DNA of 24,670 nt from WFZT01 sp964398355 (GTDB lineage: Bacteria; Hydrothermota; Hydrothermia; B15-G9; WFZT01), in the NCBI GenBank assembly GCA_964398355.1, contig CAYNMM010000042.1, forward strand, positions 1-24,670. Reading direction: 5' to 3'. The notes beneath the pieces were generated by a model, which was not told where the DNA came from, did not search any database, and saw only the letters and a program-made list of their open reading frames with translations. A program made the position numbers and the translations under genes. This document shows positions 1-6,960 of the stretch, piece after piece; position 1 is the first letter of the stretch; each line of letters opens with the position of its first letter.

Positions 1-107
1 ATAACACCCGGTTTTATTATCTCTCTTGAGTACTCAAGAACCTCAGCCACCACCCGCGCCGCCTTTCTTATTCCCTCAATTTCTTCATCTGTTTTGATCA
101 GAATCAT
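1..107 (-). CDS. map: Methionine aminopeptidase, N-terminal fragment (cut by window edge)
   Basis: Only the first 35 codons are in the window, beginning MILIKTDEEIEGIRKAARVV. A start with 'IK..EEI..IR.AA.VVAEVL' is the usual N-terminus of type I methionine aminopeptidase, the cytosolic metalloenzyme that removes initiator methionine from new proteins. The metal-binding residues lie beyond the edge and cannot be checked. The ATG overlaps the adk stop by four bases (ATGA, 104-107), so the two genes are probably translationally coupled. Position after secY-adk is the classic place for map at the end of the spc operon, which supports the call strongly despite the short fragment. Confidence 0.88.
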   Translation of the reverse strand, partial: MILIKTDEEIEGIRKAARVVAEVLEYSREIIKPGV

Positions 108-751
108 TTAAAAATCACTTCCTCAATAGCCTCTGTTATACGCTCTGGCTTACCAGTTCCATCAATTTTAACAAGTAAACCCTTTGCCTGATAGTAATCT
201 ATCAGTGGAGAGGTCTGCTCCCGGTAAACATCCAACCTTCTTTTAATGGTCTCAGGATTATCATCCTTTCTCTGGATAAGTTTAGTGCCACAAATATCAC
301 ATATTTCATCTTCCTTAGGTGGATTAAACAGAAGATTATAAACAGCTCCACAGTTGGGACAGACTCTCCTTGCACTGAGCCTTTTTACAATTTCGTCATC
401 AGGGACATCGAGTAAGATAACAGCTTTTAAGGGCAAATTTTTCTTTTTAAGTAATTCATCGAGTCCTTCAGCTTGCTTTACGGTTCTTGGAAAACCATCG
501 AGGATAAATCCTCTATCAATATCAGCAAGTTGTTCCTCTATCAGTCCGAGCATAACTTCATCCGGTACGAGCTCCCCTCTTTTCATGTATTCATCAGCAA
601 GTTTACCAAGTTCAGTGCCATTCTTCACGGCTGCACGGAGAATATCGCCCGTAGAAATTTTCACAAGACCGTGTTTTTTAGCAATTATATCAGCCTGGGT
701 CCCCTTACCTGCACCAGGGGGACCAAGGAATACGAAATTTAGAACCGCCAT
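104..751 (-). CDS. adk: Adenylate kinase, long form with zinc-binding LID
   Basis: Encodes a 215-residue cytosolic kinase that interconverts ATP + AMP and 2 ADP. The P-loop GPPGAGKGT is at residues 10-18, and the AMP/ATP-site motif DGFPRT is at 85-90. The length and the LID insertion (about 127-164) mark the long-type enzyme. Four LID cysteines (C131, C134, C151, C154, as CPNC and CDIC) form the structural zinc site that many Gram-positive and thermophilic enzymes use in place of the enterobacterial hydrogen-bond network. The start overlaps the end of secY by 13 bases, and the stop overlaps map by four. A purine-rich stretch inside the last secY codons supplies the ribosome binding site. Confidence 0.98.
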   Translation of the reverse strand: MAVLNFVFLGPPGAGKGTQADIIAKKHGLVKISTGDILRAAVKNGTELGKLADEYMKRGELVPDEVMLGLIEEQLADIDRGFILDGFPRTVKQAEGLDELLKKKNLPLKAVILLDVPDDEIVKRLSARRVCPNCGAVYNLLFNPPKEDEICDICGTKLIQRKDDNPETIKRRLDVYREQTSPLIDYYQAKGLLVKIDGTGKPERITEAIEEVIFK

Positions 752-2049
752 CCTCTCAATCTCCCTTTCTTCAATAACCCCTCATACTGTCTCATAATGA
801 GCTGAGCTTCTATTTTCTGCATAATTTCAAGAGCCACACCCACAATAATCAGAAGTCTTGTACCTCCAAAGTAGAAAGGAATATTTGTCCATCTGATAAG
901 ATACCAGGGTAAAATTGCTATGATTGCAAAGAAAACTGCACCTGGTAACAGGATTCTCGTCATAATTGTGTCTATATATTCAGCAGTTTTGGGGCCGGGT
1001 CTCACACCCGGGATAAATCCAGAATATCTCTGAAGATTGTCCGCAAGATCCTTAGGATTCATAACAACAGCTGTATAGTAGTATGCAAAAAATATGATTA
1101 GAGCTGCGTATATCAAATCATAAACAAGGTTACCTGGTCTAAACCAGTTTGTGAAACTTTGAGCCCATGGAGCTGAGACAAAAGTTGTTATTGTATTTGG
1201 AAACATCAGCAGTGCCTGTGCAAATATAATCGGAATTACGCCTGCCGTATTCACAGTCAAGGGTAGATATGATGATTGACCACCATACACTCTTCTACCC
1301 ACTACCCTCTTTGCATACTGAATCGGAATTCTTCTCTGAGCTTCTGTAACCGCCACAACTGCTGCTGTAACAAGAAGCATAACAACAGCAACGAAGAGAA
1401 GAGTAATGGGAGAAATACCTCCACTTTTCAGAAGCCTGACGGTATTCATAAATTCATTTGGAACCGAATCCAGGGTACCCGCATAAATTATGATAGAAAT
1501 TCCATTCCCAATTCCGAAATCGGTAATCTGCTCACCAAGCCACATGAGGAAAATTGATCCGGCAGCAAGAGAAACAACCGTGAGGAAAATAAACGCTGGA
1601 CCTGGATGTGGAACTACCGGTGCACCAGTAGGACTCGTAAGTCTTTGAAGGAATATTGAGACACCAAAGGCCTGAATTGCAGCAATTACTATCGTGAGAT
1701 AACGGGTATATTGATTTATCTTTCTTCTTCCATGCTCACCTTCCTTTTGGAGCCTTTCAAGGTATGGCCACGCAGTAGTAAGAAGCTGGATGACAATTGA
1801 GGCCGAGATGTAGGGCATGATGCCAACGCCAAATACAGCAGCTCTTGAGAGAGCACCACCAACGAAAATGTCGTAAAGTCCAAAAACTGTTCCTCTCAAC
1901 TGATTGAAAAATTCACCAAGGGCTCGTGCATCTACACCTGGCAGGGGAATATGAGTACCAATTCGATAAACAAAGATTATAAGAAGAGTGTAAATTATTT
2001 TCTTTCTGAGGTCACTAATTTTTACTATATTTCCGACGCTCTGAAGCAT
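739..2049 (-). CDS. secY: Preprotein translocase channel subunit SecY
   Basis: Encodes a 436-residue inner-membrane protein, the pore of the Sec translocon that works with SecE, SecG and SecA. I see the expected ten hydrophobic segments, the first at about residues 18-37. Family motifs are GEQITDFGIGNG (172-183), the cytosolic loop EAQRRIPIQYAKR (236-248), the NTAGVIPIIFA helix (267-277) and NPKDLADNLQRYSGFIPG (331-348). The C-terminal tail ends in basic residues (KKGRLRGWRF). It follows rplO by three bases, with a GAGGA-type binding site inside the rplO end, and overlaps adk by 13 bases. This is its standard place at the end of the spc operon. Length is normal. Confidence 0.98.
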   Translation of the reverse strand: MLQSVGNIVKISDLRKKIIYTLLIIFVYRIGTHIPLPGVDARALGEFFNQLRGTVFGLYDIFVGGALSRAAVFGVGIMPYISASIVIQLLTTAWPYLERLQKEGEHGRRKINQYTRYLTIVIAAIQAFGVSIFLQRLTSPTGAPVVPHPGPAFIFLTVVSLAAGSIFLMWLGEQITDFGIGNGISIIIYAGTLDSVPNEFMNTVRLLKSGGISPITLLFVAVVMLLVTAAVVAVTEAQRRIPIQYAKRVVGRRVYGGQSSYLPLTVNTAGVIPIIFAQALLMFPNTITTFVSAPWAQSFTNWFRPGNLVYDLIYAALIIFFAYYYTAVVMNPKDLADNLQRYSGFIPGVRPGPKTAEYIDTIMTRILLPGAVFFAIIAILPWYLIRWTNIPFYFGGTRLLIIVGVALEIMQKIEAQLIMRQYEGLLKKGRLRGWRF

Positions 2050-2052
2050 CCC

Positions 2053-2532
2053 TTATTCCTCTTTTGATTCTTCTTTTTTAGTACCTGGCAAAATTACCTT
2101 ACCACCTGCCTTCTCTATCTTCTCCTTTGCTTTGTCACTAATTGCATCAACTTCAACTTCAAGAGCCTTTGTAATCTCACCCCTTGCAAGAATCTTTACT
2201 GGTTTCTCTGCTGATCTGATCAATCTTCTTTTTTCAAGTTCGACCTTTGTAACCTTTTCTCCAGCCTCAAATTTTGATTCAAGCTTATCAAGGTTAACTA
2301 CCTGATAGACAACTTTAAATGGGTAATTGGAAAATCCACGTTTGGGCAGTCTTCTGTATAGTGGCATCTGACCGCCTTCGAACCATCTTGGTTTTGCACC
2401 GCCGGAGCGGGATTTCTGCCCCTTGTGTCCATATCCAGCCGTCTTTCCAAGACCGGAGCCCGGGCCCCTTCCCTTTCTCTTCTTTTCTTTAACTGCACCA
2501 TTTGCCGGTGCCAGATTGGAAAGATCAAACAT
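2053..2532 (-). CDS. rplO: 50S ribosomal protein L15
   Basis: Encodes a 159-residue large-subunit protein that binds 23S rRNA late in assembly. The glycine- and basic-rich N-terminal signature (KRKGRGPGSGLGKTAGYGHKG, with GQKSRSGG following, about residues 18-46) is diagnostic, and the globular C-terminal part follows. The tail is highly acidic and lysine-rich (TKKEESKEE), slightly longer than many homologues. A strong AAGGAGG lies nine bases before the ATG. It sits four bases after rpmD and three before secY, as expected for the spc operon. Confidence 0.98.
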   Translation of the reverse strand: MFDLSNLAPANGAVKEKKRKGRGPGSGLGKTAGYGHKGQKSRSGGAKPRWFEGGQMPLYRRLPKRGFSNYPFKVVYQVVNLDKLESKFEAGEKVTKVELEKRRLIRSAEKPVKILARGEITKALEVEVDAISDKAKEKIEKAGGKVILPGTKKEESKEE

Positions 2533-2536
2533 AGTC

Positions 2537-2734
2537 CTATTCCTCCTTTTCTACCTCTTCAACCTTCACCAGATGTTTAACAACATTGATCATTCCTCTG
2601 ATCTGAGGTGTATCTCTCTTCACCGTTGTACTGTTAATCTTTCTCAAACCGAGAGCATCAAGCGTTCTCTTGGCTTTCTTGTTCTGGTCTATTCTGCTCC
2701 TCACCAACGTTATCTTCAAGTACTTTTCTTTCAC
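2537..2734 (-). CDS. rpmD: 50S ribosomal protein L30 (GTG start preferred)
   Basis: Small large-subunit protein, 65 residues from the GTG at 2734. The core YLKITLVRSRI...TLDALGLRKINS is the L30 signature. An in-frame ATG lies two codons upstream at 2740, but it abuts the perfect AAGGAGGT (only one base after GGAGG), too close for initiation. The GTG places seven bases between GGAGG and the start, like neighbouring genes here. The family usually begins M-(A/x)-K-L-K-I-T, which also fits the GTG. The 5' end is overlapped by the rpsE frame as far as 2658, which is unusual; the binding site itself lies inside the rpsE reading frame. Confidence 0.92.
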   Translation of the reverse strand: MKEKYLKITLVRSRIDQNKKAKRTLDALGLRKINSTTVKRDTPQIRGMINVVKHLVKVEEVEKEE

Positions 2735-3236
2735 GGCCATACCTCCTTAAAATTCTTTTCAATGGTACACCTCTAACCTTTGCTACCTTTTCAGGATTTT
2801 TCAGCTTCAACAGACCATTTAGAGTGGCTTTGAGCATGTTAATTGAATTATTGGAACCAAGGGACTTCGTCAGTGCATTCTCGTAACCAGCAGCTTCAAG
2901 AATTGCACGCACTGGCTGTGAAGCAATAATTCCAGTTCCTGGTGCAGCAGGTTTAAGAAGAATCTTACTTGCGCCCTCTCTTCCAATCACTTCATGGGGC
3001 AGAGTACCATTTAAAATCGGAACCTGAACGAGGTTCTTCCTCGCTTTCCTTGTCGCTTTCTGGATCGCTTCTGGAGTTTCCTGGGCCTTACCATGACCAA
3101 TTCCAACTCTCCCCTGGCCATCACCAACGACTACCCACGCTGAGATCTTAAAATTCCTTCCACCCTTTGTTACTTTGGTAACCCTTCTCAGTACAACAAC
3201 ATTCTCGTTTAGTTCGGTTATACCTCTTTCTGCCAT
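2658..3236 (-). CDS. rpsE: 30S ribosomal protein S5, with C-terminal extension overlapping rpmD
   Basis: Encodes a 192-residue small-subunit protein at the mRNA entrance and a fidelity determinant. The double-stranded-RNA-binding-like N-terminal domain (KVTKGGRNFKISAWVVVGDG, residues 21-40) and the C-terminal domain with PAAPGTGIIA (96-105) and SLGSNNSINMLKAT (125-138) are intact. The family-like body ends near residue 162 (VRGVPLKRI). The frame then runs 30 residues further (RRYGRER... to EQESQENA) through the rpmD binding site and its first codons. That tail is hydrophilic and has no family match that I recognise. Removing one T from the TTTT run at about 2750 would give VRGVPLKRI followed by TAA, so the extension may be real or may reflect a one-base indel. 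A binding site (AAAGGGAG) lies seven bases before the ATG. Confidence 0.95.
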   Translation of the reverse strand: MAERGITELNENVVVLRRVTKVTKGGRNFKISAWVVVGDGQGRVGIGHGKAQETPEAIQKATRKARKNLVQVPILNGTLPHEVIGREGASKILLKPAAPGTGIIASQPVRAILEAAGYENALTKSLGSNNSINMLKATLNGLLKLKNPEKVAKVRGVPLKRILRRYGRERKVLEDNVGEEQNRPEQESQENA

Positions 3237-3249
3237 AGTTCAACTCCCT

Positions 3250-3627
3250 TTAAAATTCAAGGCCGCCTTCCCTCGCGCCATCGGCGAATGCCTTGACCCT
3301 ACCATGGTACTTGTAGCCGGCACGATCAAAAGCTACCTTTTTAATACCCTTCTCAATAGCACGCTTAGCTATCAACTTTCCTACTTCCCTGGCTTTTTCG
3401 ATTTTACCCTTCACTTCCTTGAGTGAGTCGCGAATCTCTGGAGACAGCGAGGACGCTCCTGTAATCACACGAGACGGCCCTAACGGAGGATCCACTACAA
3501 TCTGAGCCCAGATATGCTTGTTGCTTTTATAAACAACAAGTCTGGGCCGCTCCTCCGTTCCCTTAACTTTTTTTCTAACCCTTAAATGTCTTCTTTTCCT
3601 TCTCCAAACTTTAATTTCTGGTCTCAT
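3250..3627 (-). CDS. rplR: 50S ribosomal protein L18
   Basis: Encodes a 125-residue 5S rRNA-binding protein that, with L5 and L25-type proteins, forms the central protuberance. The arginine-rich N-terminus (WRRKRRHLRVRKKVKGT) is followed by ERPRLVVYKSNKHIWAQIV and, near the C-terminus, VAFDRAGYKYHGRVKAFADG, all typical of bacterial L18. GAGGTG lies five bases before the ATG. It is flanked by rplF (14 bases away) and rpsE (13 bases), the standard spc order. Confidence 0.97.
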   Translation of the reverse strand: MRPEIKVWRRKRRHLRVRKKVKGTEERPRLVVYKSNKHIWAQIVVDPPLGPSRVITGASSLSPEIRDSLKEVKGKIEKAREVGKLIAKRAIEKGIKKVAFDRAGYKYHGRVKAFADGAREGGLEF

Positions 3628-3641
3628 ATTTTCACCTCAAA

Positions 3642-4184
3642 TTATGCTTTAACACCTGCTTTACCAGCTTTTCTCCTCACATATTCACCAACGTACCTGA
3701 TACCCTTACCCTTGTAAGGTTCAGGTGGCCTCACAGCCCTTATATTGGCCGCAAATTGTCCCACAGCCTGTTTGTCTATTCCTTCAACTATAATCTTGTT
3801 CTGACCTTCCACCTTTACAGTTATCCCTTCAGGAGGTGTCATAACTACATCATGTGAAAATCCAACCTGTAATACGAGATTCTTTCCTTCCATTCTCGCC
3901 CTATAACCTGTACCGTGTACTTCGAGTTCCTTTTTGAATCCCTCTTTTACTCCGATAATCATGTTGTTAATTATCTGTCTTGTAGTGCCATGGAGTGCTC
4001 TATGGAATTTCTTATCTGTTGGCCTCTTAACCTGAATTTCTTTATCCTTAAACTCAATTATCATATCGGGATGAGGTCTAAATTCAAGCTGGCCTTTTGG
4101 ACCTTTAACTTTAATTAAACCATCCTTGTATTCGACGGTAACACCTTCTGGTATTTCTATCGGCATCTTCCCTATTCTTGACAT
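3642..4184 (-). CDS. rplF: 50S ribosomal protein L6
   Basis: Encodes a 180-residue protein near the sarcin-ricin loop and factor-binding site. Two tandem L6 domains are visible: N-terminal MSRIGKMPIEIPEGV and KGPKGQLEF, then C-terminal VEGQNKIIVEGIDKQAVGQF followed by the signature RPPEPYKGKGIRYVGE close to the end. Length matches the family (about 177-180). A perfect AAGGAGGT lies six bases before the ATG, and the gap to rpsH is 12 bases. Confidence 0.98.
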   Translation of the reverse strand: MSRIGKMPIEIPEGVTVEYKDGLIKVKGPKGQLEFRPHPDMIIEFKDKEIQVKRPTDKKFHRALHGTTRQIINNMIIGVKEGFKKELEVHGTGYRARMEGKNLVLQVGFSHDVVMTPPEGITVKVEGQNKIIVEGIDKQAVGQFAANIRAVRPPEPYKGKGIRYVGEYVRRKAGKAGVKA

Positions 4185-4196
4185 CTCTATACCTCC

Positions 4197-4595
4197 TTAC
4201 CACACATAGAGCATTAACTCGCCACCAATTTTTCTCATTCTTGCTTCACGATCAGTAAGAAGACCCTGAGAAGTCGAGATTATAGCTATACCCATTCCGT
4301 TTTTTACCCAGGGAATTCTGTCAGAGCTTACATAGATTCTTCTCGATGGTTTAGAAATTCTCTGCAGATCTTCAATGACAGGCTCTCCATATTCATCATA
4401 CTTCAGGACCACCTTAATCTTGCCACCTTTTTCCTCTGAAATTACCTGATAATCCTCGATAAATCCTTCTCGCTTTAAAATCTTCAGTATTTCCAGTTTT
4501 AACTTTGACTTAGGTTCGACAACAACCTCTTCTTTTCTATTCCTTACGGCATTTCTAATCCTGGTGAGCATATCGGCAATTGGATCTGTATTCAT
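4197..4595 (-). CDS. rpsH: 30S ribosomal protein S8 (internal ATG chosen as start)
   Basis: Encodes a 132-residue primary 16S rRNA-binding protein of the platform; in E. coli it represses the spc operon. The N-terminus MNTDPIADMLTRIRNA and the C-terminal IISTSQGLLTDREAR are diagnostic. The open frame extends 12 codons further upstream, to 4631, but those codons overlap rpsZ and would encode GEEV across the sequence GAGGAGGT, which is evidently the binding site eight bases before the ATG at 4595. Choosing 4595 gives the family-standard start and a normal 13-base gap after rpsZ. Confidence 0.97.
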   Translation of the reverse strand: MNTDPIADMLTRIRNAVRNRKEEVVVEPKSKLKLEILKILKREGFIEDYQVISEEKGGKIKVVLKYDEYGEPVIEDLQRISKPSRRIYVSSDRIPWVKNGMGIAIISTSQGLLTDREARMRKIGGELMLYVW

Positions 4596-4608
4596 TCTAC
4601 CAACCTCC

Positions 4609-4797
4609 TCACCAGCTTGCCTTTTTAACACCAGGGATTTCTCCCTTTAATGCAAGCTCTCTAAAGCAAATTCGGCACAGACCGAATTTTCTAATATAGC
4701 CGTGAGGTCTACCGCATCTTTTACATCTATTCCTGTGCCTGACTTTGTATTTCGGCTCTTTCATAAAAGTCTTTACGACCTTTGCTTTCCTCGCCAT
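4609..4797 (-). CDS. rpsZ: 30S ribosomal protein S14, zinc-binding type Z
   Basis: Encodes a 62-residue short S14 of the 30S head. Two CxxC pairs (C25, C28, C41, C44, in RCKRCGRPHGYIRKFGLCRIC) make the zinc knuckle that separates this form from the roughly 100-residue zinc-free S14 of enterobacteria. The C-terminal EIPGVKKASW is the family end. Its ATG shares one base with the rplE stop (TAATG, 4795-4799). GGAGG lies five bases upstream inside the last rplE codons, so it is probably translationally coupled to L5. Confidence 0.98.
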   Translation of the reverse strand: MARKAKVVKTFMKEPKYKVRHRNRCKRCGRPHGYIRKFGLCRICFRELALKGEIPGVKKASW

Positions 4798-5342
4798 TAT
4801 GACCTCCTCTCAAACGGAAAACCAAATTCTTCAAGGAGACGCATGGCCTCTTCATCGGTTTCCGCAGTGGTAACAATCGCAATATCCATACCAAATACTT
4901 TTTTAACTTTATCAATGTCAATTTCCGGGAAAACTGTATGTTCATTTAACCCAAAATTGTAGTTTCCTCTACCATCAAAGGAATCTCTCGGGAGTCCCCT
5001 AAAGTCCCTTACACGAGGTAGAGCAAAATTAATCAACCTATCGAGAAAATCGTGTGCCATTCTACCACGAAGCGTAACTTTCAAACCAATCGGCATTCCC
5101 TTTCTCAAATGGAAAGCCGCGACCGCCTTTCTCGCTCTCCTGACAACTGGTCTCTGGCCTGTAATCATTGCAAGGTCTTCCGCAATTACATCAAGTATCT
5201 TGGGATCCTGAACAGCTTCTCCCACACCTACGTTCACAACAACTTTTTCAATCCTTGGTACCTGGTGAATGTTCTTATAGCCAAGCTCCTTCATCAATTT
5301 CGGTCTAATCTTTTCCTTGTATTCCTGTAAATATCTGGACAT
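4797..5342 (-). CDS. rplE: 50S ribosomal protein L5
   Basis: Encodes a 181-residue 5S rRNA-binding protein of the central protuberance that contacts P-site tRNA and S13. Family segments include IEKVVVNVGVGEAVQDPK, the basic loop TGQRPVVRRARKAVAAFHLR, and the C-terminal NYNFGLNEHTVFPEIDID and GMDIAIVTTAETDEEA. Length is normal (about 179-182). Its start shares one base with the rplX stop (TAATG), and its end shares one base with the rpsZ start. Confidence 0.98.
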   Translation of the reverse strand: MSRYLQEYKEKIRPKLMKELGYKNIHQVPRIEKVVVNVGVGEAVQDPKILDVIAEDLAMITGQRPVVRRARKAVAAFHLRKGMPIGLKVTLRGRMAHDFLDRLINFALPRVRDFRGLPRDSFDGRGNYNFGLNEHTVFPEIDIDKVKKVFGMDIAIVTTAETDEEAMRLLEEFGFPFERRS

Positions 5343-5668
5343 TATTCGATCACCTCACCACATTTTTTACAGTACCTTACCTTTCTCCCATCCTCAAGGA
5401 ATTTGAAGCCGACACGTGTAGGATTTCCACAGTTGGGACAAATCAATCTGACGTTGGAAATATGGACCGGTGCCTCCATTTCAATTATACCATGTGGTTC
5501 TTCAGGTGAAGTTCTTCTCTGATGTTTTTTAACCTTATTAACATCCTCAACGATAACTCTATTTGTCTCTGGAAAAACTTTAATTACTTTCCCAATCTTT
5601 CCTCTCGTCCTGTTGTGGTCACCCTTTACCACGAGGACGGTATCACCCTTTTTGATCTTCGCAGCCAT
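5342..5668 (-). CDS. rplX: 50S ribosomal protein L24, with C-terminal Cys4 motif
   Basis: Encodes a 108-residue assembly-initiator protein at the exit-tunnel opening. The N-terminal KOW motif (KKGDTVLVVKGDHNRTRGKI) and EPHGIIEMEAPVHISNV are typical. The C-terminal half has two CxxC pairs (RLICPNCGNPTRVG and YCKKCGEVIE) that probably bind zinc, as in many bacterial L24 proteins of this length. Its ATG directly abuts the rplN stop with no gap (TAAATG). GGAGG lies eight bases upstream, within the end of rplN. Confidence 0.97.
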   Translation of the reverse strand: MAAKIKKGDTVLVVKGDHNRTRGKIGKVIKVFPETNRVIVEDVNKVKKHQRRTSPEEPHGIIEMEAPVHISNVRLICPNCGNPTRVGFKFLEDGRKVRYCKKCGEVIE

Positions 5669-6037
5669 TTAGACCACCTCCGGAGCGAGAGACACAATTT
5701 TCATGAATCTTCTTTCTCTTAACTCTCTTGCCACCGGGCCGAACACGCGCGTACCTTTGGGATCATTGTATTGATCAATCAGAACAGCAGCATTATCGTC
5801 AAACTTGATATATGTACCATCCTTTCTACGCATTTCCTTCCTCGTTCTCACAATCACAGCTTTCATCACATCACCTTTCTTTACTGAAGAGCCTGGAACC
5901 GCTTCCTTAATCGTAACAACCACTACATCACCAACATAAGCATATTTTCTTCTTGAGCCACCTAAAACTTTTATCACCATTGCCTCCTGGGCACCAGTAT
6001 TGTCAGCAATCTTTAATCTTGTGAAATCCTGTATCAT
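5669..6037 (-). CDS. rplN: 50S ribosomal protein L14
   Basis: Encodes a 122-residue, highly conserved 23S rRNA-binding protein at the subunit interface. MIQDFTRLKIADNTGAQEAM at the start, the signature stretch GDVVVVTIKEAVPGSSVKKG, and the C-terminal GTRVFGPVARELRERRFMKI are textbook L14. Length is exactly that of the family. The ATG overlaps the rpsQ stop by four bases (ATGA), with GGAGG seven bases upstream. It opens the spc part of the cluster, but no promoter or leader precedes it. Confidence 0.99.
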   Translation of the reverse strand: MIQDFTRLKIADNTGAQEAMVIKVLGGSRRKYAYVGDVVVVTIKEAVPGSSVKKGDVMKAVIVRTRKEMRRKDGTYIKFDDNAAVLIDQYNDPKGTRVFGPVARELRERRFMKIVSLAPEVV

Positions 6038-6330
6038 TTTTCTTCCTCCTTGTTCAACTGTTCTTCTGGACGTTCAGCCTTCCTGAGAATCTCAACGAGT
6101 CTCCATCTCTTTGTTTTCGAAAGGGGTCTGGTCTCCATAATTCTCACAACATCCCCCTCTCTCGACTCATTGTGCTCATCGTGGACATAGTACTTTTTTC
6201 TGACCTTAATGTACTTTTTGTAGAGAGGGTGTTTAACAATTCTCTCTACGACCACGACCCTGGTTTTATTCATTTTATCGGAAACAACCTTACCGACCCT
6301 TTCTTTTCTAAAACCGCGTCTCTCTTTCAT
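6034..6330 (-). CDS. rpsQ: 30S ribosomal protein S17
   Basis: Encodes a 98-residue OB-fold protein binding 16S rRNA. Typical segments are GKVVSDKMNKTRVVVVERIV, HPLYKKYIKVRKKYYVHDE and GDVVRIMETRPLSKTKRWRL. The C-terminal tail (KAERPEEQLNKEEEK) is about 10-15 residues longer than in E. coli S17 and strongly charged. It overlaps rpmC by four bases (ATGA) and rplN by four bases at the other end, so it is coupled on both sides. Confidence 0.98.
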   Translation of the reverse strand: MKERRGFRKERVGKVVSDKMNKTRVVVVERIVKHPLYKKYIKVRKKYYVHDEHNESREGDVVRIMETRPLSKTKRWRLVEILRKAERPEEQLNKEEEK

Positions 6331-6539
6331 TTTACTTCACTCCCGGATTGCTGAAGTTCTCTCTCCCTCAGAATAGTTAGTATCCTTGCAATATCCTTTT
6401 TCAGCATTTTAAACATGTGAGATTTCACTTCTGCTTTTTGTGCGTGCTGGAATCTGAGATTGAAGAGTTCTTCCTTCAGCTCACTCAACTTCTGCCGCAG
6501 TTCATCGTCGGTCAGTTCCCTGAGTTCTCTTGCCTTCAT
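6327..6539 (-). CDS. rpmC: 50S ribosomal protein L29
   Basis: Encodes a 70-residue two-helix protein at the tunnel exit, near the signal recognition particle and trigger factor dock. MKARELRELTDDELRQKLSE and LKEELFNLRFQHA are the family signature. Two adjacent start candidates exist, GTG at 6542 and ATG at 6539. ATG is preferred because it lies six bases after GGAGG (against three for GTG) and gives the usual MKA.ELREL beginning. It shares one base with the rplP stop (TGATG). Its end overlaps rpsQ by four bases. Confidence 0.96.
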   Translation of the reverse strand: MKARELRELTDDELRQKLSELKEELFNLRFQHAQKAEVKSHMFKMLKKDIARILTILRERELQQSGSEVK

Positions 6540-6958
6540 CACATTCCTCCTTCCTTAAGAGACACAAATCTCGTTTTTATGGGAAGTTTAAAGGATGCCT
6601 TTCTGAATGCCTCTCGAGCCTGCTCCTCTGTAACTCCAGCCAGCTCAAAAAGGATTCTACCGGGCTTAACAACAGCAACCCAGCGATCAACATTTCCTTT
6701 TCCCTTTCCCATACGTGTCTCGGCAGGTTTCTTGGTCACAGGTTTATCTGGGAAAATCCTTATCCAGAGTTTGCCGCCCTTTTTTAGATACCTTGTAATG
6801 GCAAGACGGGCAGCCTCTATCTGATTACCTGTGATCCAGTGCGCCTCAAGCGCCTTTAATCCATATTCACCAAAAGCTATGTAATTTCCAGACGTTGCCT
6901 TCCCTTTTCTACGGCCTCTGTGCTGCTTCCTATATTTCGTCCTCTTTGGCATCAACAT
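6539..6958 (-). CDS. rplP: 50S ribosomal protein L16
   Basis: Encodes a 139-residue protein near the A-site tRNA elbow and the peptidyl-transferase region. The start MLMPKRTKYRKQHRGR and the later RIFPDKPVTKKPAETRMGKG and VAVVKPGRILFELAGV are diagnostic. The family start MLMPKR is kept; a second ATG at codon 3 is not needed. The gap after rpsC is two bases, with GGAGGTG inside the rpsC end as binding site. The last residues (LKEGGM) are encoded by the binding site of rpmC. Confidence 0.98.
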   Translation of the reverse strand: MLMPKRTKYRKQHRGRRKGKATSGNYIAFGEYGLKALEAHWITGNQIEAARLAITRYLKKGGKLWIRIFPDKPVTKKPAETRMGKGKGNVDRWVAVVKPGRILFELAGVTEEQAREAFRKASFKLPIKTRFVSLKEGGM

Positions 6959-6960
6959 TT

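Noticed and set aside
24..39. 16-base palindrome TCTTGAGTACTCAAGA in map
   Set aside because: A perfect palindrome of this length is expected about once per few tens of kilobases, and it is inside coding sequence away from any promoter.
354..797. Long plus-strand open frames antisense to adk, fusA, tuf, rpoC and others
   Set aside because: They lie opposite clear conserved genes, have no family resemblance and no binding sites; they are mirror frames of the real genes.
4596..4631. Twelve extra N-terminal codons for S8
   Set aside because: They would overlap rpsZ and read through an evident GAGGAGGT binding site; the family start is MNTDPIADML at 4595.
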